Part shown: one piece after another, positions 51,828-60,296 of the stretch
Numbering within the stretch: the first letter of the stretch is position 1
Layout: each line of letters begins with the position of its first letter
Source: Paenibacillus anaericanus
GTDB taxonomy: Bacteria; Bacillota; Bacilli; Paenibacillales; Paenibacillaceae
DNA: 64,000 nucleotides
Direction: 5' to 3'
NCBI RefSeq assembly: GCF_003994475.1
Contig: NZ_RZNY01000004.1
Span: 124,001-188,000, forward strand
The notes under the pieces: generated by a model
The model's database searches: none
The model's input: only the letters and a program-made list of their open reading frames with translations
What the model was told of the DNA's origin: nothing
Made by a program: the position numbers and the translations under genes

Positions 51828-52649
51828 ATGACCGAATCCAACCATTTGTCTAACAATGTAACGAGATTTACTGGCTACGCTAATCTGTACGATAAATATC
51901 GCCCCGAGGCCCCATTACAGGTAGTGAACTTATTAACTCAGTATGTCGGACACAAACCAACCCTTGTCCTAGATCTGGGATGTGGAACAGGCTTATCCAC
52001 GATAATCTGGAAGGAACATGCGGATCAAGTTGTAGGTATAGAGCCAAATGAAGACATGAGAAATAAAGCGCTAGAAAAGTTACAACTGCTGGGCGGGACT
52101 CCATCCATTACTTTCGTTGCTGGGTATTCAGATCAAACCCCCGCCAAGTCCGCGTCTGCTGATATCGTTACATGTTCTCAATCATTCCATTGGATGGAAC
52201 CCGAAAGTACACTCAAGGAAATCAATCGTATTCTTAAAAAGAATGGCGTATTTGCTGTATACGATTGTGATTGGCCACCTACCCTTCTTTGGACTTTAGA
52301 GGCAGAGTATTTAAACTTGATCCAAAAAGCGGATGCAGTTATTCAACAGAATGTGGACACCTTTGATCTCGTTCATAAATGGAATAAGGACGGACATTTA
52401 GATAACTTCCGTGAAAGTGGTATTTTCCGTTTCACCAAGGAAATTGTATTTCACAATATAGAGACATGTAACGCAGAGCGCTATGTTGGGTTAGCACTTA
52501 GTCAGGGTTCGGTTCAAAACGTACTGAAACTCAATTTGAAGAATCTAGATGATGATATCGAAGCATTCCAACAAAATGTGGAGCGATTTTTTGACGGTAG
52601 AGACTTAGATATTATGTTTAACTACAGAATGCGGCTTGGTGTTAAATGA
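51828..52649 (+). CDS. Class I SAM-dependent methyltransferase
   Basis: 273 residues. The N-terminal RFTGYANLYDKYRPEAP is typical of trans-aconitate-methyltransferase-like enzymes; the SAM loop is LVLDLGCGTGLSTI and the following acidic residue is in VVGIEPNEDM. SFHWMEP marks the YgfF/Methyltransf_11 branch. Substrate unknown. AAGGAGG precedes the ATG. It is a single gene ending in a palindrome. Confidence 0.85.
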   Translation: MTESNHLSNNVTRFTGYANLYDKYRPEAPLQVVNLLTQYVGHKPTLVLDLGCGTGLSTIIWKEHADQVVGIEPNEDMRNKALEKLQLLGGTPSITFVAGYSDQTPAKSASADIVTCSQSFHWMEPESTLKEINRILKKNGVFAVYDCDWPPTLLWTLEAEYLNLIQKADAVIQQNVDTFDLVHKWNKDGHLDNFRESGIFRFTKEIVFHNIETCNAERYVGLALSQGSVQNVLKLNLKNLDDDIEAFQQNVERFFDGRDLDIMFNYRMRLGVK

Positions 52650-52662
52650 TCCGCATTCTGTA
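52623..52662. terminator. 12-bp palindrome over the methyltransferase stop codon
   Basis: TACAGAATGCGG and CCGCATTCTGTA pair perfectly around the TGA stop (52647-52649). No T-run follows, so it may stabilise the mRNA end more than terminate. Confidence 0.5.
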
Positions 52663-52744
52663 CCGTCAAAGTTCATTACAGAGAAGAATATGTGAAGATC
52701 AATGGCTCTTTTTGCTCTACTAGAGTTTATCAAGACATTATAGA

Positions 52745-54022
52745 TTATTCGTTTAAGTAGATTTTCACTCGATTCTGAATTAGCTTTGCCACTTCCTCCG
52801 CGGATTTTTGTTCACTGAAGAATGAAATGGCCTCAGATCCCATAATGGAAATCACCTTACCGTCCAGGTCAGTATAGTTATCCGCTGTATTAATGAATTG
52901 TCTGAACTGAGTAAATTCTTCGTCCGATACCGATACCTTAAGTGACCCAGAGCCTAGAAGCTTGTACGTTCCATTTTTAACTTGTGTCTGAATGTCGTTC
53001 AGCTGCTTCTCATTCACAGATTTAAGCAGTGAAAACCCATCTCTATCTTGCAGGGATTGCCCATCTTCGGATAACAGGAAAGCAATAAACTTCCAAGCCT
53101 CCTCTTTAACAGGAGAGTTCGCTTGAATCGCCAACTGCGAACTAGGGATAATCCTCGGTCCACCTTTTTGTTCTGGTTTCTGCAGCAGCTTCGGATTGGA
53201 GAAAAATTGATGCATATCATTGATAAGATCTGCCGGCGATCGCAAAACGGTAGAATAAAACATTTGCTTGCCAATATCCGCCGGTTCCGAAGTCATAACT
53301 TTATCATCGTACATTTTTTTTATTTGCTGCAGCACTCCTACGAATAAGGAAGAGTCGAACTTTGCCTGTTTCGTTGAATGATCAACGAACTCTGTGTATC
53401 TATCTAGAATAATTTCTGTAAGGAGGAAATCAGGTGGATCATTTGCTAAAGCGTAACGGTGTTCCGTGCCTTTTTCCCCCAATTTCCTTGAAATCTCCTC
53501 AAACTCCTTCCAGGTCCAATTCTTATCGTCGATGTTCATGGTCCCAAGAATGTCCCCATCGCCTACGAACGCCCGTAAGGAGAATCCGAATGGCATGGTA
53601 TACATACCACCATTCAGCTTCAATAGTTCCAATATGTTCATTTGTAAATCGCTTTTATTCAACGTTTTATCTTGTTCCATGGAATCATCCATGTTCAGGA
53701 GAAGCTTTTTGATCACGTAATCATCGATGGGCAAGCCGCTTACTTCGAAGATATCCGGACCCTTCCCTGATAGCAGTGCTGTATTCGTCGTTTTTTGGTA
53801 TTTCTCATAATCATCTGTAGTCTGAATTTGAAGATCAATATCCGGATACTTTTCTTCAAACTTTTTTTCTGCCGCCTGAAAAAATGAACTCGGCTGTTGT
53901 ACAGACAAAGTAACGACTGTTTTCCCCTCTTTACTTTCTAAATCCTTACTACCTCCAGAACCACATGCCGTCGTTGTCGTAATTAAAATACCAATACAAA
54001 TCATCCACAGCCACTTTTTCAT
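52745..54022 (-). CDS. Sugar-type ABC solute-binding lipoprotein
   Basis: 425 residues. Signal peptide with lipobox cysteine (TTTACGSGG). The mature protein is a family-1 extracellular binding protein: FFQAAEKKFEEKYPDIDLQI and SGKGPDIFEVSGLPI at the N-terminal lobe, NSPVKEEAWKFIAFLLSEDG near the C-terminal lobe. It binds a sugar or oligosaccharide outside the cell. It is last in the operon; no ATPase is encoded, so a shared MsmX-type ATPase must energise it. Confidence 0.88.
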   Translation of the reverse strand: MKKWLWMICIGILITTTTACGSGGSKDLESKEGKTVVTLSVQQPSSFFQAAEKKFEEKYPDIDLQIQTTDDYEKYQKTTNTALLSGKGPDIFEVSGLPIDDYVIKKLLLNMDDSMEQDKTLNKSDLQMNILELLKLNGGMYTMPFGFSLRAFVGDGDILGTMNIDDKNWTWKEFEEISRKLGEKGTEHRYALANDPPDFLLTEIILDRYTEFVDHSTKQAKFDSSLFVGVLQQIKKMYDDKVMTSEPADIGKQMFYSTVLRSPADLINDMHQFFSNPKLLQKPEQKGGPRIIPSSQLAIQANSPVKEEAWKFIAFLLSEDGQSLQDRDGFSLLKSVNEKQLNDIQTQVKNGTYKLLGSGSLKVSVSDEEFTQFRQFINTADNYTDLDGKVISIMGSEAISFFSEQKSAEEVAKLIQNRVKIYLNE

Positions 54023-54063
54023 TGTATAAGTTCCTCCAATAATTTTATCTCATATTTGCTTAA

Positions 54064-55218
54064 CTATTCCATACGAATACGGTTTCCATCTTGTAAAGGC
54101 TCACTGCTTTCCAGAATAATCAGGTCATCATCATAGATGTTATCCGATTGGATCATCGTTTCTTTGTCCATCGTTTCACTGTAATGAATTTGGACTTTAC
54201 GAACGAGAAAGACATTTTCTAATGCCCCTTTCTGTTCTTCAACTTTATAAACAAACATTCCGTCTCGTTCCTCATGAATAGCCACATTTGAAATGACAAA
54301 TCCCTCTTTGCTTGAGCGTTTCTCGAGTTTAATCCTTGCCTGTTCACCCCCTATCAATTGAGAGTTAACAACCTTTATACGTAGGACCTTCTGAGTGATC
54401 GTTATGGTCTTGCCCGCTTCTTCATTAGTACGCGGTTGTTCATTCACCATTTCCTCAACCGTACCGACAATCATAAGGGTCTGTTGTTCTTGGGCAGTAG
54501 CTACCTCGACATCTATCTTCTCTCCGATCGAAATTCCTAAGCTTGACAACAGCGTTGAGTCAGCAAAAATATCCAATCGATAACCTAGGCTACTGTTGGA
54601 GACAAGAACATCCGGTTCCCCCGCAGACACCATCCCCTCAATGGCATTCAGCTTCGTAATCACACCATCAAATGGAGCTGAAATTTCCTTTTGGCTGTCT
54701 AGTCGATCCCTCAATACGTTAATTTTTCGTTCCTGCACGCCAAGATCAAGTTTATACGTTTCAATATCGCGTTTTGCAGTCCGAATCCCCATCTCATCCC
54801 CTTCTGTTGTTGATGTAATGAAACGATCTTGTATATTTTGCAGCTCAATTTTTTGCTTTTCCAGATGAGTGATTTCATCTTGCAATTCTCTTTCGGCAGA
54901 TTTACTGTCATAGGTAATTAGCTTTTGTCCCTTTTTCACATGATCCCCTTCTTTCACGAGAATCGTTGCTACTTTCCAATGGTCAGAATTCACTAGCTTT
55001 GCTTCTGCGATGGGCTGTAGTATTCCGTTTCCTTCAAGCGTATGTACGAGACTTCCATATACTGCATTTTCCGTCCTCACTTTTGGAAAAGTCAGAGACT
55101 GGAATGTGTTACTAAATAGTGTGAAGAACACTAACAATATAATAGATATACTGAAAATAATTTGAATTTTTCGTTTGCGCCCACGATCTTTAGGCACTTC
55201 TCTTAAATCTATTTCCAC
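54064..55218 (-). CDS. HlyD/membrane-fusion-like adaptor in a sugar ABC operon
   Basis: 384 residues. One membrane helix near residues 18-40, a lipoyl/barrel-sandwich half (VKEGDHVKKGQKLITYDS), a coiled coil (about 105-175), the second half motif (ISAPFDGVITKLNAIEGMVSAG), and a beta-barrel domain. This is the periplasmic-adaptor architecture of efflux systems. Its place between importer permeases and binding protein is odd; it may link the importer to the cell wall or act in an export process (inference). The gap to the permease is 65 bp. Confidence 0.82.
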   Translation of the reverse strand: MEIDLREVPKDRGRKRKIQIIFSISIILLVFFTLFSNTFQSLTFPKVRTENAVYGSLVHTLEGNGILQPIAEAKLVNSDHWKVATILVKEGDHVKKGQKLITYDSKSAERELQDEITHLEKQKIELQNIQDRFITSTTEGDEMGIRTAKRDIETYKLDLGVQERKINVLRDRLDSQKEISAPFDGVITKLNAIEGMVSAGEPDVLVSNSSLGYRLDIFADSTLLSSLGISIGEKIDVEVATAQEQQTLMIVGTVEEMVNEQPRTNEEAGKTITITQKVLRIKVVNSQLIGGEQARIKLEKRSSKEGFVISNVAIHEERDGMFVYKVEEQKGALENVFLVRKVQIHYSETMDKETMIQSDNIYDDDLIILESSEPLQDGNRIRME

Positions 55219-55283
55219 TTCCTCTTCCCCCTAAGACTCTTGCTTTAAAGAAACTTGCATCGTAAGCATCAACCCCTCACGAT

Positions 55284-56189
55284 CTACCCCTTGATGCCAG
55301 ACAGTTGAATTCCTTCAATGAAATAGGTCTCTGCATACAAAAATAACAGCACCATCGGAGTCATATAAAGCATAGATGCAGCGAAAGCAACCCCCTGCTC
55401 GCCTGAGTTAATTCTTGATAAATAAACTGAAAGTGGCTGCTTTAAAGGATCATCCAGAAAAATAAGAGGTTGTTCCACCATGTTCCAATAATCGACAAAC
55501 AATAGAATAACGAGTGCAGCCATGCCTGGTTTGATCATAGGGACAATAATCGTGGAGAAAATCCGTAAATGTCCGGCTCCATCAAGCTTAGCCGCTTCGA
55601 TATAAGAATACGGAATAGGTAGCATAAACTGCCTGAGCATAAACACACCAAAAGCTGCGAAAATCCCAGGTAATATAATGGCATTTGGACTATTCAGCAA
55701 TCCCAGCTTTTCCGCCATAATGTAATTCGGTACTAATGTCACTTGAAACGGCATGAGCATCGTCAAAAGATAGACAAGGAACAGTGCCTCCCGACCGCGA
55801 AATTGCAATTTGGAGAACGTATATGCAGCTAGCGCGGCTACCAGGGTCTGCCCTGCAATGATTGGCACGACCATGAATACTGAATTCCAAAACATCATTA
55901 GAAACTTTGAGCTATTAACCAACACTTTGCCATACTGCTCCAGCGAGACTTGATCTGGCAGTAGCTTTAAATTAACAAACCGATTCGTATCCCCTGCAGT
56001 AACTTCGTTCATTGTTCCGATCAGCCCATAGTTGATACTAATTTCTCGTTCAGTCATGATCGAATTTGTGAAAGTAATCACCATGGGGAATAATAACAGT
56101 ACCGCGATGGCGGTCATGACGACAGTTAACGCAAATTTTTGTAATATTCTTGTACTTTGCAATCGACCGCTCTCCCTAAAATTTTTCAT
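55284..56189 (-). CDS. Sugar-type ABC permease, MalG-like
   Basis: 301 residues with six membrane helices. The permease signature is EAAKLDGAGHLRIFSTIIVPMIKPG. An extended loop between helices 1 and 2 (about residues 45-90) is longer than in MalG. The protein pairs with the MalF-like product 29 bp upstream. Confidence 0.88.
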   Translation of the reverse strand: MKNFRESGRLQSTRILQKFALTVVMTAIAVLLLFPMVITFTNSIMTEREISINYGLIGTMNEVTAGDTNRFVNLKLLPDQVSLEQYGKVLVNSSKFLMMFWNSVFMVVPIIAGQTLVAALAAYTFSKLQFRGREALFLVYLLTMLMPFQVTLVPNYIMAEKLGLLNSPNAIILPGIFAAFGVFMLRQFMLPIPYSYIEAAKLDGAGHLRIFSTIIVPMIKPGMAALVILLFVDYWNMVEQPLIFLDDPLKQPLSVYLSRINSGEQGVAFAASMLYMTPMVLLFLYAETYFIEGIQLSGIKG

Positions 56190-56218
56190 AGAAAATACCT
56201 CGTATGCATAAGCATGTG

Positions 56219-57091
56219 CTATTCCATAAACTGCCGAAAACGGCGTTCCAACATAAACAACACGCTCACAATGAGTAGAATGCAGCCGACCATTATCGTT
56301 GCCGCCGCCGTCAGTTTCTGAATATCTAGTGACATGAACATATTGTTCATATAGTGCTGCAGCATATATATACTGTCGTGCGGATAGTCACCTGCAATTA
56401 AATAGGTTTCTCGGAACACTTTAAACGAATTGAGGATGGACATGATAATGACAAAAAACATTGTCGGCGTTAAATACACGAGTGTAATATTGCCAAACTG
56501 TCGGAAGCGCCCCGCCCCTTCAACTTGGGCGGTTTCATAATAATCTTTCGGAATTTGCTGTAGCCCAGCTAAGAACAAAATAATGTTATAACCGACGTTT
56601 TTCCATAAATAAACGACGATCACCACCGTTCTCGCTGCATCTGTCTTCATCCAATCCACACGTTCGAATCCGAAGTAGCTCAGCCAAGCATTAAGAGAAC
56701 CGTTCCAATCGAGTAGTATTTGCCAGATTAGAATAATCGAGGCTACAGGAACGACAAGCGGAAGTACATAAGCAGTCCTGAGCCAACTGCGAATATATAC
56801 ATTTTGGTTCAGCAACATCGCCAAACCTAGTGACAGTGCAAGCATCACCGGAACACTAACTGCGGTAAAATTAAACGTATTGGATGCAGCCTTATGGAAG
56901 GATTCGCTTGCGAGCAACTCACGGTAATTGTCCAAGCCAACAAATTGGCTGTCGATTGAACTATCCATAAAGGAATAATAAACACCCATGGCAAACGGGA
57001 TAATGTAGAACAACGAAAATCCTATACCACTGGGTACTAGAAACATCAATGCCGCTGAACTATCCTTACGAAGCCATCTTTTGATTGACAA
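56219..57091 (-). CDS. Sugar-type ABC permease, MalF-like
   Basis: 290 residues with six membrane helices and the signature EGAGRFRQFGNITLVYLTP. The annotated start is TTG at 57091, directly after a T6 run, without a proper ribosome binding site. An SD-led ATG at 57113 starts a 15-codon frame (MKKWGFLFVNQKMAS) one base out of phase. Removing one T of the T6 run would fuse that start to this gene as MKKWGFCLSIKRWL. A leader peptide, slippage at T6, or a base-count error are all possible. Confidence 0.83.
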   Translation of the reverse strand: MSIKRWLRKDSSAALMFLVPSGIGFSLFYIIPFAMGVYYSFMDSSIDSQFVGLDNYRELLASESFHKAASNTFNFTAVSVPVMLALSLGLAMLLNQNVYIRSWLRTAYVLPLVVPVASIILIWQILLDWNGSLNAWLSYFGFERVDWMKTDAARTVVIVVYLWKNVGYNIILFLAGLQQIPKDYYETAQVEGAGRFRQFGNITLVYLTPTMFFVIIMSILNSFKVFRETYLIAGDYPHDSIYMLQHYMNNMFMSLDIQKLTAAATIMVGCILLIVSVLFMLERRFRQFME

Positions 57092-57113
57092 ACAAAAAAC
57101 CCCACTTCTTCAT
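57066..57113 (-). CDS. Possible leader peptide, 15 codons
   Basis: ATG at 57113 with GGAGG 8 nt upstream, reading MKKWGFLFVNQKMAS then TAA at 57066-57068. It overlaps the permease start in another frame. The SD lies inside the long leader hairpin, so its translation should open or depend on that structure. Confidence 0.4.
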   Translation of the reverse strand: MKKWGFLFVNQKMAS

Positions 57114-57176
57114 CTCAGTTTCCTCCTATCCTTTATTCATTAAGGATAGGGAAAACTGTTTAAAAAGAAGTGGGGG
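57094..57176 (-). promoter_or_regulatory. Long leader hairpin/attenuator of the sugar ABC operon
   Basis: On the minus strand CCCCACTTCTT (57165-57175) pairs with AAGAAGTGGGG (57100-57110), CAGTTTTCCCTATCCTT with AAGGATAGGAGGAAACTG inside it, and TTTTTT (57094-57099) follows. The stem hides the GGAGG at 57122-57126. Promoter-like boxes lie just upstream, and no room for another promoter remains before the permease. Confidence 0.65.
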
Positions 57177-57178
57177 TA

Positions 57179-57206
57179 ATTATAAAGATTTTCTTAAATT
57201 AGTTAA
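57179..57206 (-). promoter_or_regulatory. Probable promoter of the sugar ABC operon
   Basis: Minus strand TTAACT (57201-57206), 16-bp spacer, consensus TATAAT (57179-57184). The transcript would start at the first base of the leader hairpin. Confidence 0.5.
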
Positions 57207-57250
57207 TTTTTCGGATAATGCGATGAAATACACTCAGAGCATGGTTCGTC

Positions 57251-58195
57251 TTAATTGAGCCTCTTTCGTACAAATTGACCAATATGAATAATTGCCTGCT
57301 GGGCCTCAGGCAACATATAGGCTAAAAATTGAAACACGCTCCACATGTTGTCCCAAACCTCTAGAGAGACGTTAACACCTGCTGCGCTCGCTCGTTCAGC
57401 AAACCGTGTAGCGTCACTTAACAGCACTTCATGATCGCCTACTTGGATCAATATATCCGGTAAATCACTCAAGTCCATTCTCAGCGGAGACAACAACATA
57501 GGTATTGTTCCCGAGTATTTGCCCAGATAATGAGTTAATATCTCTTGATTACCTTTCAAACTTCCTGTAGGATCAAGCTCTGCCCTACTCTTATAAGATT
57601 CACCATCTAAATTCACAAGATCACTGTGAGGTGATAGCAGAAAAGCACCCGCCGGAAGTGTCTCCGCGTGGTCTCTTAACGATAGTAATGTCATGAGTGC
57701 GAGACTTCCTCCAACGGAATCCCCACCTATAATAACTTGTTGAGCCAAATATCCATTTTCCAGTAACCATCGGTAAGCAAACAAGCAATCCTCATTGGCT
57801 GCCGGATATGGATGTTCAGGTGCAAGTCGATATTCCACCAGCAACACCTTCACACCGCTCGCTTGCGAAATTCTGGCTGCCAAATCACGATAATAGTAAC
57901 AGCTACCCGCAGTAAAGCCGCCACCGTGGAAATAAAGAATGACTTTAGGTTCCGATTCAGTCTCACAGGCGGCTTCAGAACTGTGTTGGGATATATCACC
58001 CTTTGTGCTGACCCACTCCCCACTCAAATGACCCATCTTCATCGGTTCAATTACTCTACCTGGTAGTGGTGGTAGTTGTGATACAGCTTCATTCATTTGC
58101 TGGCGGATTTGTTCCACTGATCTACCCTCTACATTGTTACTTTGCTTCAAAAAACTCTTGATCGCTGTTAGTTGCTCTATCGGTGTTCGTTCCAT
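57251..58195 (-). CDS. Alpha/beta hydrolase, HSL-type esterase
   Basis: About 314 residues. The hormone-sensitive-lipase signature is YFHGGGFTAGS; the nucleophile lies in GGDSVGGSLA; the acid is near QVGDHEVLLSDA. The catalytic histidine usually found in a WxxMxHVF context is here MWSVFQF: no histidine is seen, so the enzyme may be altered or the histidine elsewhere. The ATG at 58195 is 7 nt from GGAGG. It follows the MerR gene (about 70 bp), probably in one operon. Confidence 0.8.
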   Translation of the reverse strand: MERTPIEQLTAIKSFLKQSNNVEGRSVEQIRQQMNEAVSQLPPLPGRVIEPMKMGHLSGEWVSTKGDISQHSSEAACETESEPKVILYFHGGGFTAGSCYYYRDLAARISQASGVKVLLVEYRLAPEHPYPAANEDCLFAYRWLLENGYLAQQVIIGGDSVGGSLALMTLLSLRDHAETLPAGAFLLSPHSDLVNLDGESYKSRAELDPTGSLKGNQEILTHYLGKYSGTIPMLLSPLRMDLSDLPDILIQVGDHEVLLSDATRFAERASAAGVNVSLEVWDNMWSVFQFLAYMLPEAQQAIIHIGQFVRKRLN

Positions 58196-58266
58196 GATCA
58201 TTCCTCCATTCCTACTTCAAGGTTTAATAACGTAATATAAACCCTGCAGTATAGAACAGGGTCAAG

Positions 58267-58674
58267 TCATGAATCCATATGGAGAATCTGCAGTACACCT
58301 TGCACCTCAGGTTGCTTATGTGTCGATTGCAGATTGTTTTTCAATTCAGCCAACATTTGCTTCGTTTGCTCTTTCGCGGCAATTTCTTGGTTGATTCCTA
58401 CCACTTTTCTATCAATAAAATCAATGAATTGTTGAATACTAATACTTCCATCTGCAGAATTTGTGAGTGCCTTTTTGATCTCCTTTAGAGTAAAACCGCA
58501 AAGCTTAGCATTTTTTATGAATTCGATTCGTGTCAGTACGTCTGCCGGGTACAATCGATACCCAGATTCAGATCGTGGAGGAGATGGAATAAGTCCGTGA
58601 TTCTCATAATATCTCAAAGTGGCCATGTTCACATTCGCCATCTCAGCGATTTGTCCTCGTAGATAACTTCCCAT
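58267..58674 (-). CDS. MerR-family regulator
   Basis: 135 residues. MerR helix-turn-helix GQIAEMANVNMATLRYYENHGLI and the RSESGYRLYPADVLTRIEFI wing, then a dimerisation helix. The C-terminal metal-binding cysteine pair of CueR/CadR/ZntR is absent (one cysteine, in AKLCGF), so a metal signal is unlikely. It is upstream of the esterase gene and may control it. Confidence 0.87.
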   Translation of the reverse strand: MGSYLRGQIAEMANVNMATLRYYENHGLIPSPPRSESGYRLYPADVLTRIEFIKNAKLCGFTLKEIKKALTNSADGSISIQQFIDFIDRKVVGINQEIAAKEQTKQMLAELKNNLQSTHKQPEVQGVLQILHMDS

Positions 58675-58692
58675 TGCGAAGCCCCCCCGTCT

Positions 58693-59316
58693 TTATTCAA
58701 TAATCTCAAGATCTAAGTAGACTTCTCCTAGTGATCCTGAAACAACAACACTTTCATCTTTTTGTATTCCATTAAATTGCATGCTCATATTTAACTTGCT
58801 GTGTGTATCGAGTGAAAGTGTGTTACTTTGAAATTCAAACTGTTTAAATTCATTATTAAGCACTGGTTTAAGCGAGATTTTTTCTGCTTTACCATAGTTA
58901 TAAAGTTCGAACGTGCAATCAGCGATTACTGAATTCCCCTCATCCGTTTTATAGCGACATTTCAAATCTGCAACATCAATCGAATCGATTTCATTTGAGT
59001 TATGCTTAAGTAAGTACATCGTACCTTCGGAGACATAAGGAACCACAATGAAAAATACACAACATCCAATAATGATCCGTCTTAAAATCTTAGGATATTT
59101 AGGTTTGTAAAATTTTACTGTTCCACTCGTACCCACGATTAATAAAATAATGCCAATAATTGCGGGCAAATGAAAACCTGTGTTGTTTATTTTGGTCCAT
59201 GGAGAAAGCCCCACTGCTTTAAAAATACTGTCACCTAAGGAATAGCCAAGATGATGAAATGGTAATAGAAGTAGAGCTACAAGTATAGCGGCTATATAAA
59301 AATATCCTTTTTTCAT
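58693..59316 (-). CDS. Unknown membrane protein with C-terminal beta domain
   Basis: About 207 residues. Three hydrophobic helices in the first 105 residues (YIAAILVALLLLPF, LPAIIGIILLIVGTS, IIIGCCVFFIVVPYV) and a hydrophilic C-terminal domain rich in strands that may lie outside the cell. I do not recognise the family. AAGGAGAG lies before the ATG at 59316. It follows the next gene upstream by 14-38 bp, so the two form an operon. Confidence 0.7.
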   Translation of the reverse strand: MKKGYFYIAAILVALLLLPFHHLGYSLGDSIFKAVGLSPWTKINNTGFHLPAIIGIILLIVGTSGTVKFYKPKYPKILRRIIIGCCVFFIVVPYVSEGTMYLLKHNSNEIDSIDVADLKCRYKTDEGNSVIADCTFELYNYGKAEKISLKPVLNNEFKQFEFQSNTLSLDTHSKLNMSMQFNGIQKDESVVVSGSLGEVYLDLEIIE

Positions 59317-59354
59317 TAGTGCCACTCTCCTTATAATCAAACTTCCCAGAAAAG

Positions 59355-60113
59355 TTAATACTCCACTATTTCTCTTTTTAGGTCTTCAACACTATTGATG
59401 TTCATTATATTCTCGGACTTTAAACCTAAAATCTTTATTTTCACCGCTGTAGTATCTGAATCACTTACTTTACCTGTCCCTCTTATGATGAAATCAACTT
59501 TCAACTGTGTATTTCTGATTTCCCTAATTACAAGTAATAACTCCTGTAACAACTCGTCTGAGAATTCATTAGTGTTAAGTTTTATATCCAACATATTGCT
59601 ATAATCTGAGCTTATTGGAATAAAAGCCCCCTGCTCATCCTTATCTGAACTTACACCCTTCTCTAATGGAGTTGTAAGAAAATCAGTATCAATTCTTACC
59701 GTTTCTATATCATCTAGTTTAAAAAAAGTAGGGAACTTCGCTTGTAGTTCATCCATTTTTTTCTTACCCCAATAGATTTCACTATAGTTATCTTCTAATC
59801 TTTTTCCGCTGGCTTGATTCTGTTCGTCATAAAACCTTTGTTTTTCAACACGTATTATATTTTTGGCTCCATCATTAACGTTGTACACCTTAGCTGTATA
59901 GTAATCGAATTTAAAATTAAAGGAACTTCCCGATGCTACAACATCTAGATTATACTTTTTTTTCATATATTGAACTGCTTCTTTTTTAACTGCTGCATGT
60001 TCCCAGGGTAATCCATAAAATTCTGAACAGAAGTACGCCACTGCTAATACAAAGGGTATTAGTATTAATGGTATCACGATATACTTGAGTTTAAACTTTT
60101 TCATGTAATTCAC
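59355..60113 (-). CDS. YfjL-like secreted or anchored protein
   Basis: 252 residues. An N-terminal membrane helix (IVIPLILIPFVLAVAYF) is followed by GLPWEHAAVKKEAVQYMKKK and FNFKFDYYTAKVYN, a pattern like B. subtilis YfjL (function unknown). A second domain has LLLVIREIRNTQLKVDFII. No enzyme motif. It heads a two-gene unit with the membrane protein downstream. The start is GTG at 60113 behind AGGATG. Confidence 0.6.
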   Translation of the reverse strand: MNYMKKFKLKYIVIPLILIPFVLAVAYFCSEFYGLPWEHAAVKKEAVQYMKKKYNLDVVASGSSFNFKFDYYTAKVYNVNDGAKNIIRVEKQRFYDEQNQASGKRLEDNYSEIYWGKKKMDELQAKFPTFFKLDDIETVRIDTDFLTTPLEKGVSSDKDEQGAFIPISSDYSNMLDIKLNTNEFSDELLQELLLVIREIRNTQLKVDFIIRGTGKVSDSDTTAVKIKILGLKSENIMNINSVEDLKREIVEY

Positions 60114-60206
60114 TTCACATCCTTTGACATCAGATGTGTAAAATTATCCATTAAAAATGGTGAACTGTAAATAACCCCCTGATCAACTCTGAGGGAGAAA
60201 ATAAAA

Positions 60207-60237
60207 AACGCCAAGCTCTAATCATGCTTGGAACGTT
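60207..60237 (-). terminator. Intrinsic terminator of the XRE-TPR gene
   Basis: AACGCCAAGC/GCTTGGAACGTT arms followed on the minus strand by TTTTTTATTTT. Confidence 0.75.
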
Positions 60238-60296
60238 ATAAAGACAAATTAATTCATCTATAGTTGAACAATACTAATATAATTGTGGGACACCGA

